64,000 nt of DNA, from the NCBI GenBank assembly GCA_030063045.1, contig JAQSEB010000169.1:372001-436000 (forward strand). The letters run 5' to 3'. Numbering within the stretch: the first letter of the stretch is position 1; every line of letters begins with the position of its first letter. The translations under genes and the position numbers were made by a program. The notes below the pieces were generated by a model. The model had not been told where the DNA came from, did no database searches, and saw only the letters and a list, made by a program, of their open reading frames with translations. This document shows positions 22,505 to 33,900 of this stretch, one piece after another. The stretch is from Pratylenchus scribneri. Lineage: Eukaryota > Nematoda > Chromadorea > Rhabditida > Pratylenchidae.

Positions 22505-22804
22505 ATGATACGGATTTGGACAATGGATATACATATTGGCATTGGCTGAGATTGCGTAAACACTAAAAAAAGATGCATTTCCTTTGAATATTTTCATTTT
22601 CCAATAATTTTTTAATTTATTTATATTCTCCTTTGTTTGGAGGTTTTTATTTTGTGATTTTTTCATAAAAAATCCAAAAGTTTTTCCCTCCTCATTTCTT
22701 TTCTTTTTTCTTTCATTAAATTTTCTATCAAAAGAATAAAAATTTTTAAAATGGTATAATTCTGTATATCTGCTACCAACAATACTGACAATGACAACGA
22801 TGAT

Positions 22805-24172
22805 ATGCGGAATGCTACTGTTGTTGCTATTCTCAATGCAACTGATGCTATTGATCCATCAACAAAAATGGAACCATTCAATCAAGCTATTGGATTCCAT
22901 GGCAAATATTTGCTACCGTAAGTCATCTTTTTTATTAAATAAATGGATGGTATTTAATTTGACAAAAAAAAAACATTCAAAATTGCGAAAAGATTATAAC
23001 GGTTTGTCCTAGACCCCCAAACCTTATACCCAATCGATATATCCCGTCGAGACGCGTCGATTGGTATATATTTTGTCTTGGTTTGATCAAAAATTAAGGG
23101 TTTTAAACCTATTAAACCATCATATGGGTTTTGGTTCAAGGTTCAAAACCAATTAAACCATGACAAATTATATACCATTCGATGCGTCTTGACGAGCTCT
23201 ATCCAATGGTATATGATTTGTGAATTTTGGACAAACAGTTATAAACTTTTCGCCATTTTTAATACTCTTTTCGCCATTTTAAATAAATTTGTTTCTAAAA
23301 ATAGACCTAATTGAAAATAAATATAATAATAAAAGACTGGACGGAGATTTGGTGATTGAGATTCTGAAAACTAATTTGCGAAAAATATAATCATTTAACT
23401 CGGCATATATTCAATCAATAACCTAAAAATTTAGTTCCCGAATTTAAATTTATTAGATTTGAAAGAACAATTAAATCCTTAAAACCTTATTTTCAACTTA
23501 TTTCAAGATAAATTTAATAATTTTTTGATATTAATCCTGGCCAATGAAATTAATAAACAAATTAAAATTGCAGTGATTCCGAAATGGAGCCAGCCACATC
23601 CGGCGGAACTTTGAATTGCACATTTTGCAAACATCTTCATGGGAAAACGAAAGTGGTAAATTACTAATTGAATTTTGATTTTGTTTAAATAAAATAGCCG
23701 ATTTTGATTCATATAGCTAATGATAAAAACTAAATTAAATTCCCATTTTGACTCAACAAAATATTTTCAGGTCGAAATAAATAATTTCTTTAAATGTGCC
23801 AAAAATTATTGCAATTAACTTATTAAAAAGATTGACAAAAAAGAGGGAAAAAATGACCAGAGATTCCCACTTAACTTTCTTAGTTATTTATTTTTAAGAA
23901 ATGTTATTAATAAAATTAATTTACCAAAAAAAAATAATTTTAAAAAAATTAAAAATTTCAATTTCCAGATCACAGACAATTTTACGACATTATTTGAGGC
24001 TTCTTTCAATTTGATGTGCAATCATTTGAATAATAAAGAGGATAAGCAATTTTTTTCCACCCTTGTGAATAGTATCGTCTTCTTTAATACAAAGAGGGGA
24101 ATGGGAGATTATTATTTTACGGAGAATGTTGTCGAGTTCCATTGCAATTCTCTTTTCAAATGCAAAGAATGA
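22805..24172 (+). CDS. Saposin-like protein A (5' end missing)
   Basis: Exons up to 22917, then 23574-23655 and 23969-24172, align exon for exon and phase for phase with the intact paralogue at 26255-28044. The shared landmarks are KMEPFNQAIGF, LNCTFCKHLHGK, SFNLMCNHLNNKEDK and CNSLFKCKE*. The open frame extends upstream to about 22769 without an acceptor, and no first exon with a signal peptide precedes it. The first in-frame ATG is 22805. The cysteine pattern CxxC...C...CxxxxxC resembles saposin B domains (nematode caenopores, membrane-active), but the fourth cysteine is Phe. A MITE sits in the first intron. Either a truncated gene or one whose first exon is elsewhere. Confidence 0.5.
22945..23285. 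mobile_element. MULE-like MITE, second copy
   Basis: Same family as 21985-22326: begins GGATGGTATTTAATTTG, contains GGTTTGTCCTAGACCCCCAAACC, GAGACGCGTCGATTGGTATA and the opposed CATTCGATGCGTCTTGACGAG. It ends in TTCGCCATTTTAAAT. TAAATAAAT-like strings occur at both edges, but the right terminus is trimmed, so the duplication is unsure. It lies in an intron of saposin-like gene A. Confidence 0.75.
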
Positions 24173-24360
24173 ATGATGCAATTTTACCCAAGTTTTTGAA
24201 TTTTGACAATGGAAACCCTTAAATGATGATTAATTGAAAGTTTATTAATAAATTTTGATGTTAATTTTTTTCCTTTTTAAAATCAATTTTATTAAATTTT
24301 TCCTATTTAAGTATTAGAAAATTGCTATTTAAATTTGTCTGAAATGGTGAATTTCTAAAT
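24173..24360. other. Intergenic DNA
   Basis: AT-rich 3' flank of saposin-like gene A. Confidence 0.4.
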
Positions 24361-24374
24361 TTCTGGACGGCTCT

Positions 24375-25365
24375 ATATCAGGTGAGCCGGAATATTCGGT
24401 GGAGGCGCATTTTTCCGAAATGGCTCGATTTTCCGAAATGATTTTGATTGACAGGCGCGATTTTCCGAAAGGCGGATTTTCCGAAATGGCGCGTTTTTCC
24501 GAAATTTTGATTCGAGGGCGATTTCAATGATTGATGTCATCCATTCAGAATATATTTTCGGTCTGGAATTTGATTAATTTCTGAAATTTTTATATAAAGT
24601 TATCAATGGATGGATAAAATTCCATTATGGAATCAGCATGGAAATAATGGCCCTACAACGACCAATCATGCCGAAGGCTTCCACTCAGGACTCCACACTA
24701 AATTCAAACATCGGCATCCATCTTTGGAAGAATTTATGTTCGAAATACAGTCCATTGAAAATTCATATGGGCGCAGAATTAGAAAATTGCGTGATGGTGT
24801 CGTTTTTCCGAAGGATAGGCGTCCACAAGACATTTGGATCGACGACCAAATTTACAACGAAAAAGATTCATTGGACCGATTTTTGCGGCTTAATGGCGAC
24901 AATGTTTATGAGGAAATCATTTTTAATCGCCTTGTCAATTTTGTATTGGGCATGTGCGATTTAATGGCAAATCACGATAAAAGTGGGATTGGAGAAGAGG
25001 AAAATAACGATATTTGAAATTAAAAGATATTTTGAATTTGTTTTCTGAAATTTATTCAGTTATGATACTATACTTTTTTGTTGATTTAAGATAATTTAAT
25101 TTTGCATATATTTTTGAATTTAAAATTACTTATATTGCATTTTTTATATTTATTTTAATTCTGAAGGTAGAAATATATTTTATCGCTGAAAGCTGCCAAT
25201 CAAAGAGGGATGATGATTGACACAATTTTCGGAAAATCTCCCCATTCCATTTCGGAAAATTGAGCCATTTCGGAGAATTGCGCCATTTCGGAAAAACGCG
25301 CCATTTCGGAAAATCGAGCCATTTCGGAAAAACGCGTGCTAATCGGAATATTCGCCTGCTTCCTC
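24375..25365 (+). mobile_element. Degenerate Mutator-like transposon remnant
   Basis: Bounded by opposed arrays of TTTCCGAAATGGCGCG (24400-24520, plus sense) and its reverse CGCCATTTCGGAAAAACGCG (25230-25345). GGAATATTC-containing ends (CAGGTGAGCCGGAATATTCGG; CGGAATATTCGCCTG) lie outside them. Between them is only the C-terminal part of a transposase (24610-25017). The termini are imperfect and I found no target duplication, so this is an old, deleted copy. Confidence 0.6.
24610..25017 (+). pseudogene. MULE transposase C-terminal fragment
   Basis: A 135-residue frame with TTNHAEGFHSGLHTKF, then HPSLEEFMFEIQSIEN. This is the arrangement found near the C-terminus of MULE-type transposases (a TNN.E..H motif followed by HPS..F+). 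The DDE catalytic region that should precede it is absent upstream. It is inactive by itself and marks the class of the surrounding element. Confidence 0.65.
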
Positions 25366-26254
25366 CAAGAATAGTTCTTTACCTTCTCAGATATTCGTCT
25401 ACAAAAAGTCTAGTTTTTGTCCATTTAGCAGGGCTCTTAGCAAAATTTCATTTTTTTTTATTTTCACTATCATTCAATATTGGCACTCTTGGGAAGCCAG
25501 CAGAGAAATTTTAGCCCATTTCATCCCTTCATTTTCAACCGTTCGCGTTTGGCTTTCAATGAATTGTATTGACAAATATAATTTTGACTTATTCATTCTT
25601 ATTAGTTGATTTTGCTTGGAGGACATAATATTTTAATTTGAATGGTTTGGGAAAAATGATCGAGAATCAAAATGGTAAAATCTGATCCATTGAAAATTTC
25701 ATTCGAGCTTTAGAGGAAAGATTAATATGTTCACTCCACAATATTTATTCAATTTATACCGTAATCTATTTGAAGCACATGCTCTATAAGAAGCCCATCC
25801 TTGACTTTGAGGCATCGTACCTCTTGGCAGGATGAACTTAAAATTTTTATTGCCTTTATTAGTGGCATTGGGCTCTATAAAAACTGCCATAGTTGGTGTT
25901 CAAAGATGTCAACAGACAACAAAGTTAGACTCCAAATTTTGCCCATTTTTGGGGCTTCGAAATCTATAAGCCCCTGGGCTTCAAGTAGAAATATGGTATA
26001 TTTTTATTTTTTTGCAAAAAATTTGTTGACTGAGGATTGGAATTTGGAATGAGAAAAAAGGTTCATTCATCAAATAGACTGTGCCGGATTAACCTTCAGT
26101 CAAATATCGGCAAATGAAAATTACTTAAGTACTTCTTTTCTTTTTTAAATTAAATTGCCTTTTATGAAAAATATAAAATATTTTGCAAATCACAATCTTT
26201 ATCTGAATAATGATAAAAAAAATAATATTAATTAATTTTATAGTTAAAAAAAAA
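25366..26254. other. Intergenic DNA with one unresolved frame
   Basis: Mostly AT-rich. A minus-strand frame at 25699-25890 (contains FKFILPRGTMPQSQGWASYR) has somewhat protein-like composition but no splice partners or recognisable family. I do not call it. Confidence 0.35.
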
Positions 26255-28044
26255 ATGAATAAAATTTGCCGTTGCTGTATTTTGTTTACTTTGCTCGCTT
26301 CATTTATTTTTCTTCTAATTTTGATCACAATGAAAATGGCAACAATGAAACCGAATAATACTTATAAAGGTACAGATTAATTTAATTAAAAATTTGTGTA
26401 CTAAACTAATTTAAATAATTTTATTTTTCAAATTGTTAAAAAGTCAATATTTTTTGATATTATTGCAAATTCTTTAATTTCAGTTGTGAACAATTCAGCT
26501 TGGATGAATGGAAGCAATGCTGCTAAATTAACGAATGGACATTCTTTTGCTAATAATGGCACCGAAAATATGCGGAATGATGCTAATCCTTCGTCAAAAA
26601 TGGACCCATTCAATCGAGCTATTGGACTCTATGAAAAATGTTTGCTACCGTAAGTCGTCATTTTTAATTAATTAAATTTTTATTTTTTGATTAAAAAATA
26701 ATTAATTTAAATTCCTTCTAAAATGGACAATTTGAAAACATAGCCAATAGTGTCAAAAAAAAAATTCAATTATCTTAATTCGATGTTAATTAAATTGCTA
26801 ATTTTAGATGAAAAAAGCCTATATATAAATAAATTAGATCATACAGAAAAAATGAGGCTATTAAATTAAAATTATTAACATAATTTCAAAGTAAATTTAA
26901 TTATTTTATTTTGATTTTAATATCCTTATTTATTTAAAAAAAATTATAAAATTAAAATTTGTAGTTATCCCGAATTGGTACCAGCCACAAACGGATCATT
27001 GAATTGTACATTCTGTAAAAATCTTCACGAGAAAGCGAAAGCGGTAAATCATTTATTCTTAGATGTCTTAAAATAGCCATTTTTTGCATTGCCCTTAACC
27101 GATAATGTAAAAATTTGTTCACCAACAACAAAATTGACTCTCTCAATTTTGAACATTTTAAACAAAATATCTAATTTAGTCGAAAGGCTTAAAAATAGCA
27201 ATTTTAAACATTTCAAAAATTCTCCCTACTTACGTTATTATTTGTAGTCAAATTTTTCTCTCCCAAAAATTACCTGATACCCCCAAAATTAACAATCTTA
27301 AAAATCATCTAAAATCATGTTTCTTTTCATTGTTTTACAATTAAAGATGAATTATAAAATAAAGAGGGATTAAGGCGGATTAAAGAGGATTACGGTTCAA
27401 AATGATTGGATAAAGCGGGTAAAGGGCCGGAGGCCACTCCTGAGCCCCAATGGGACGAAGATTGATCCAGTAAGCCCAGGAGTGCGCGGGATTAAGTCGG
27501 ATAAAGGGAGATTAAGCCTGATTTAGCTATCAATGACCCCAAAATAACCTAGCTAACCCTGATTTAGCTATCAATGACCCCAAAATAACCTAGCTAACGA
27601 ATAAGCCCAACAGCTACATGAGGGAAGAGAGCCCCGCAGGGGCTAGTATGAATTATAAAATAAAAATTTGGAATTTTTTTTTTCAAAACTGGACAGATAA
27701 TACGTAAAAGTACCAAATTCTCTTAATTACTTAAAAAGATTGAAATGGCATAAAATAAAACGTTCAAATTAGCATTAAAATTTTAAATAATTTTTAAAAA
27801 TATTTTGAACACTTAAAAATTGAAATTCCAAATTTAGATCATAGACAACTTTGCAACATTGCTTAATTCTTCCTTTAATTCGATGTGCAATCATTTGATT
27901 GAGAAAGAGGACAGAGAATTTTGCTTCTTTCGAGTGGATACAATGATTCAAACTTCAGTATTGCTATTGCTAGACCGTTCTTCATTTACTGATGAGAGAG
28001 GTATCAAGAGGAGTTGCAATTCCATCTTCAAATGCAAAGAATGA
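26255..28044 (+). CDS. Saposin-like secreted protein B
   Basis: Four exons, 26255-26369, 26484-26649, 26965-27043 and 27838-28044, all GT-AG and phase-consistent, give 188 residues. Residues 1-27 form a hydrophobic signal or anchor (ILFTLLASFIFLLILI). Residues about 38-90 are Asn/Ser-rich with possible N-glycosylation sites. Residues about 105-188 carry the pattern CTFC, then SMCNHL, then EFCFF, then RSCNSIFKCKE*. That gives six cysteines spaced as in saposin B domains, which bind or permeabilise lipid membranes in digestive or immune roles in nematodes. The family call is by cysteine spacing only. A paralogue lies 3.4 kb upstream. The last intron contains a 285-bp insertion with flanking direct repeats. 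Confidence 0.68.
27362..27646. mobile_element. 285-bp insertion with 17-bp flanking direct repeats
   Basis: In the last intron of saposin-like gene B, ATGAATTATAAAATAAA occurs on both sides (about 27345-27361 and 27646-27662) of a block with clearly higher GC. The block contains a 40-bp direct duplication (CCCTGATTTAGCTATCAATG... at about 27508 and 27558) and GCCCCGCAGGGGC. No terminal inverted repeats. Could be a retroposed fragment or a duplication-mediated insertion; class unknown. Confidence 0.5.
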
Positions 28045-29185
28045 ACGATGCAATTTTACCAAGTTTTTGAGTTTTGAAGATGGCAATATGTTGGGAATTT
28101 TACAAAAATTTTTATGTTTTTTTTCCTTTTTGAAACCAATTTATTTAATGTTAACTTTGATTTGATCCCTATTTTAATAAATAAATTTTTCTGTTGCCCA
28201 ATAGCTCGTGATGGAATTCGTATTACATTAAATAAATTATTTAATGTAATTAATAGTCTCTGCTAATATTGGTAAATCATTTGTTTTAATGAGATGCTGA
28301 CTAATTCAACTTTTCATTGATTTAAATCAAAAATGTTTATTGGTTTCTGATTAATGTATCTGGAAATTAGCTAGAATGTTTAGAATTGACTGATTTTATT
28401 GGGTGAATAATATAAAAGATACGATTAAATGTCATTCCGAATTTCCCATTAATTCATTCAGTTTATTTTCATTTTAAATCATTACTTTATAGTTTATACA
28501 TATAAGTATGTCTGGTTCAAATAATAAAATATGTGAAATTAAATATTAAATAAGTTGAATTCTTTGACGAAAAAGAAAAACTTTTAGGCATGGTCCAGGG
28601 ATTGACGGCAACTTGGGATGAATTGGTTCGCCTCCTGCCCCAGACTTATCCCAAATGAAAATATTCAGTGATGATTTGATGAAGAAATTGAAAAGAAAGC
28701 ATTTTTAAGGATTTTCAAAATTTCCATTTTAAAATGGCATTGATTGAATTATAATATAAAAATAGATAAAAATCATCAATTCTGGTGCATTAATTTTTTA
28801 AAAGTAGTTCATAATTATTAAGAATTTTAAATTTGAATATTTTTCCTCCATTTTGTCCAATTTATATGAATTTTGGTTGCCAAATTCCAACATTTATGGT
28901 GGATAAGTCAATAAAATGACTAAATTTTTGCAACTTCTTGAATTTTTCCACTCTTTCAAAATTTGTTACCTAACATCAGTAACAATAATAAAATTTCGTG
29001 AATTGTTGGCAAATTTTATAACATGGTGAAAATAATATAATATTGATAATAATGAAATGATTTGTGATAAAATTATGAATATAATAAATAGTATTGGGTC
29101 CCAGGGATATTTTATAGCAAATAATAATGTTTTTGTAATTTTGTCAAATATATCAAAAATGCTTCAAATGTTCTTCGTCATCTTT
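28045..29185. other. AT-rich intergenic DNA with one orphan exon-like frame
   Basis: A short frame after an acceptor (CTTTTAG|GC at 28587), running ATG 28590 to TGA 28658 (MVQGLTATWDELVRLLPQTY...), has protein-like composition. It has no recognised partner exons. The remainder shows nothing. Confidence 0.35.
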
Positions 29186-29263
29186 CTAATTCACATATTG
29201 ATGCGCAATTTTTGGATAACCTTTGGCCAATTCAACATTCTGCTTCGTTTCAAATCCATTTTG
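29186..29263 (-). CDS. Possible orphan terminal exon
   Basis: On the minus strand TTATTTTCAG is followed by 25 codons (QNGFETKQNVELAKGYPKIA...) and TAG, with coding-like composition in AT-rich DNA. No upstream exon is visible before the MITE that starts at 29446. Unrecognised; may be a gene relic. Confidence 0.28.
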   Translation of the reverse strand, partial: QNGFETKQNVELAKGYPKIAHQYVN

Positions 29264-29445
29264 CTGAAAATAAGAGGGAATAAATTTTTATTTTTTTTTG
29301 TTCTCTTATTATTAAAAAATCAATTTTTCTATCATATAAATTATTTATGTTAAATTATTTTCTCCCAGATGCAAAAAAGAGATAATAAATTTATACTATT
29401 TATACCACAAAAAATTGAATTTAATCATTTATTAAGCATTTTTAT

Positions 29446-30682
29446 TAGGGTTGCGGCCCCGATCGTCGGGGGGCAGGATTGTCGGGGTCGGGGTTTGTCG
29501 GGGTTAGCAGTGTCGGGGTCGGGGTCGGCGTTGGCAATTTTTATCGGGGTCGGTCGGGGCCCCGATCAACCCCGACTTTTTTTTAGAAATTTTTTTCACA
29601 TCAAAAATGGTCAACAAATTAAAAATTTTAGTGAAAAATGGCTTCAGAGCGAAAAATTTTGCCCAAAAATTGAAACTTTTAGCCCAAAAATGGAAAATTT
29701 TAGCCCATAATTGGAAAAATTTTGCCCAAATATTGAAATATTTTGCCCAAAAATGGAAACATTTTGTTCAAAAATTGAAACATTTTGCCCAAAAATTGAA
29801 ACTTTTAGCCCAAAAATTGAAACTTTTAGCCCAAAAATGGAAAATTTTAGCCCATAATTGGAAAAATTTTGCCCAAATATTGAAATATTTTGCCCAAAAA
29901 TGGAAACATTTTGTTCAAAAATTGAAACATTTTGCCCAAAAATTGAAACATTTTGCTCAAAAATTGAAACATTTTGCTCAAAAATTGAAACATTTTGCCC
30001 AAAAATTGAAACATTTTGCTCAAAAATTGAAACATTTGGCCCAAAAATTGAAACATTTGGCCCAAAAATTGAAACATTTTGCCCAAATATTGAAATATTT
30101 TGCCCAAAAATGGAAACATTTTGTTCAAAAATTGAAAGATTTTGCCCAAACATTGAAACATTTTACCCAAAAATTGAAACATTTAGTTGATATTTTGAAA
30201 AATATAGCTTAAATAGAGAAAAAATTACTAAAAATGGACATGCAAAGGAAAATTTGACCAAAAAAATTGAAAAACATGGTCCGAATATGGAAAAATTTGA
30301 TTAAAAATATCAGCGCAACAGAAAATTCGGCTTAAAATGGTAAAAATTTGGCTCATAAATAGCTAATTTGGCTAAAAAAGATAGCCGCGCAGCGAAAAAT
30401 TTTAACCAAATTAACCAAATATTGTCACGAAACGTAAAATTTTTACAGAAAATTTAAAAATCCTACAAAAATCAGTTCAAATTTTCTTACCGTAATCAAT
30501 TTTCATTGAAAAATCCAATAATATGGGGTGCTTGTCACCCCCGATAACCCCCGACCCCGATAACGTCGGGGTCGGGGATTGTCGGGGTTAGCACTATCGG
30601 GGTCGGGGTCGGGGGTGGACGGTCAAAATGTCGTCGGTCGGGGTCGAGGCCCCGACCCCGACAAGTCGGGGGCGCAACCCTA
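29446..30682. mobile_element. hAT-like element, TAGGGTTGCG termini, with 21-bp minisatellite
   Basis: A 1237-bp element with termini TAGGGTTGCGGCCCC and GGGGGCGCAACCCTA and an exact 8-bp duplication ATTTTTAT (29438-29445 and 30683-30690). The ends are (GTCGGGG)n-rich. Inside, about 29640-30200 is a 21-bp tandem array (TTTGCCCAAAAATTGAAACAT). Near the right end are ATAGCCGCGCAGCGAAAAATTTTA and CCAATAATATGGGGTGC, shared with the element at 10872. It encodes no transposase. The long frames on both strands are repeat artefacts of a 7-residue period. Confidence 0.85.
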
Positions 30683-30690
30683 ATTTTTAT

Positions 30691-30944
30691 AAAGCCTATA
30701 ATCCAATTATATCTTTCTTGTTCAGATTCAGACTTAAATTAGGGTCTAGAGGTAATGTTTTAAAAATTAAAATGGTGATTCGAAAAAACAAATTTTTTCG
30801 ATATTAATTTTTGTGCCAAATTTAACATTTTATTAGCAAGCTAAATGACTTCATGATTAAATGATAAGAGATGCGATCTATTATTAATATATAATAAGAA
30901 ATTTTTTAATTTTTTTTATTAATTCAAACTTTTTAATATTAAAT
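30691..30944. other. Intergenic DNA
   Basis: Short AT-rich stretch 3' of the galectin-like gene; nothing recognised. Confidence 0.4.
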
Positions 30945-33900
30945 TTATACTTCAAGAAAGTAGAATTTAATATATTGAACAGCCCAAAACAATCCGTCAT
31001 TATTTATACTGGACTCATTTGAGTTTCCATTTTGTACATAAAATTTGTTGTCAGCATCAGCAGCAATACGAATTTTCACATCAAATTCATCATTCAAAGG
31101 AGTAAAATACAGTCGTGTATCATTATGTTCGTAACCCAAATTACCTTGCTTATCAAACTGTAAATAAATTATTAGAATTTGATAAAGAATAGAGTATTTG
31201 AATAAAATTTAATTTGATATTAAATCGGCATTCATTAAAAAATTTTATGTGTTTAAAGCGTTTTATTTTATGATAGGGATGAATAATAAATTCAATTTTA
31301 TTATAGTATTATAAACCTATAAAATGGATACTATTTAATTTGCCGAATAAAATACTAAAAATGCTGATAGAATTTTAAAACGGTTTAGTATTTTGTCCTA
31401 GACCCCCAAAACCCTATATCCAATTGATATTGCTCCACGAGACGCATCGAATGGTATATAATTTACCGAATTTTGGTCCAAAATTGAGGCTGTTAGACCG
31501 TTTGAACCGTTTTTGAGTTTTCGGTTCAAAATTACTTTAATATTGATTAAACCCAAACCATATCATTATCAAATGATCAGTCTCGTCGAGATCTATCGAT
31601 TGGATATAGGGTTTGGGGGTCTAGGACAAACATTAAACCGATATAACCTTCTAAAACTTTATTCGGCATTTTCAGTATTCTATTTGGCATTTTCAATATT
31701 TTATTCGGCATTTTAATATTTCCCTAAAAAATAATTAATATTTTGAAATTCAGAGCGCTGAATATGGTCAAAATATTAATGAAAAGGGAACAATTTTCTT
31801 TTTTATTCCTAGCATTTGCTATTTAAATTTTTTTTAATAATAGTTAAACAATAATTTTTGAAAAATTCATAATATATAATTTTTGTTAATTATTTATTTC
31901 CAAAAATCATTTAAAAAAGGAAAAATTATTCTAAAATAGACATTTGAGACACCAAAAAAACCTTTTAACCAAAAAATTCATAATTGAAAGGTAAAAATTT
32001 AAATTATTTTATATAAAGACGCTGAAATATCGAAAATATATTTAATACAATTGTTAATTTATTTTCTATTACATAAAATTTTTATCATCCTTCACCCCTC
32101 CTTACTTCATATACTAGTAGAAAATGTGTAATTATGTAAATAAAACCACCTTATTTCTGTACAATTCAAATATCTTAGAATTTTCCCATTTCGATTCCGA
32201 TTTCGGTCTGTATTCAAGATTCGCTTTCAAAATTAGAAATGTTTCTGAATTTGTAAAATTCATTATTTATTTTCTTTTAAATTCACCATTTTTAGTAGTA
32301 TTTCGTAAAAGTTCAATGTATAAATCTCTGATTTCATTTAATCCATTATGGAATTTTCCCTTGAACATGATGGCATCATTGATGCGCAGTGGTCTATTTA
32401 ATTTCAGGATTAAATGTTCATCCGTGGGCATGCTCAAATTTCCACTCAATTCAATTTGTTTTTTCCCGAGGGTAGTTAGCCAATTTGATGATGAATCCGA
32501 AGGCCATGTGATTTCTGCCTTAATTATTTTATCGCGTGCATCTGATGTCTAAAAAATCAATTTAATATTTTTTGAAGACAAATTATTTTTAATTCATATA
32601 AATTAATACTTACTTCAATTTGCATAAAATCGACTTTTTCAAAAAGTAAATTATGCATAATTTTATCTTTGATCAAATCATTTCCATTAATCAGAATTTT
32701 GCAATAATATTCATGGACAATAATTTCTAATTCAAAAAATTCACCAGATTGATAATCGAATAAATGTTTTCTGAAGGGTTTTTCAATTACCAAATCCTTA
32801 AATGTTTTATAATTATTAATTTCTAATTGTTATATAAATAATACTTCGTTTTTTCTTCCAGATTGAAAAACTAATAAATTTGTAGCAGAATCATCAGGTT
32901 TAATTTGCAACCATAGAACATTTTTGCCAACTAAAAATGCAATATAAATAAATAATTAAAAATAATTTAGATAAATTAATTTAAAAATATTATTTCTAAA
33001 TAATACATAAAAAAATAATGATTTTTTTCGAAAATGAGTAACATTAGAAATTTTTAAAAATATTTTTAGAAATGAATGTAAAATATTTTTCTTTTTTTTA
33101 TTGCAAAAATTATAAATGAAAGTTTTTTTATTTCTATGAGTAAAATAAAAGGTCAAATTAAAATGAAATATACATTAAATTTATAAAATATTATTTAAAT
33201 TAAAATGGACTCACAATATTTGTGGAACATGGGTGCATCTTGTTGCAAATAAATTGTCAATTCAAAATCAGTACTATTAAAAAAATTCATTTTAATTTTA
33301 ATTGAACTGTCAATTTCAAGCGGCTTATCCAATTGGTAGCTAAATGGCAAGGCAATATCCGATTCATCCTAAAAAATAGAAATATTTCATATTTAAACTT
33401 TTTAAATGCCTGTCTCCATTCTTTTCGTGGTATTCCTTCCGGTAAAAGAACCGGACCATCAATTGTGATTGTATCAAATTTGTCTGGTGTCGGGAATTGC
33501 CAATAATTTAACATTGAAATGAGTTCATCATTTAAGTAAATTTGATATTCAAATTGATTTGCGTACACAACCAATTTTAATGTTTGATTGTAAGATAATA
33601 ATTTGATTTCCTTGGAAAGCGATTCATTCTGAAAAAGTGTCCAGCAGCAGTCGAATTGGTAAGAATAGTTAATTGATTGTTGACTAAAACTGCCCCCGGT
33701 AATGTCCAATTTCATTGAAATATTTAACGCTGTAAAAATAGTTTATTTTTTTTTAATGTCAACAATTAATTGAATTATAATTCCGGAATTTTTCACCCAT
33801 TTAAAAATAATAATAAAATTTAAATTTTTTACTTTTTTCGCATTTTTGCTCATCCAAACAATGGAAAATGATTGTAATTCCATGAGATGGTATAATTTTC

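Noticed and set aside
24378..25362. Intact Mutator-like transposon
   Set aside because: Only the transposase C-terminus is present, the termini are imperfect and no target duplication was found.
29607..30212. Long overlapping frames on both strands with seven-residue repeats (HFAQKLK; QNVSIFG)
   Set aside because: Looks like a coiled coil, but it is a 21-bp tandem array inside a hAT-like element, open in several frames on both strands.
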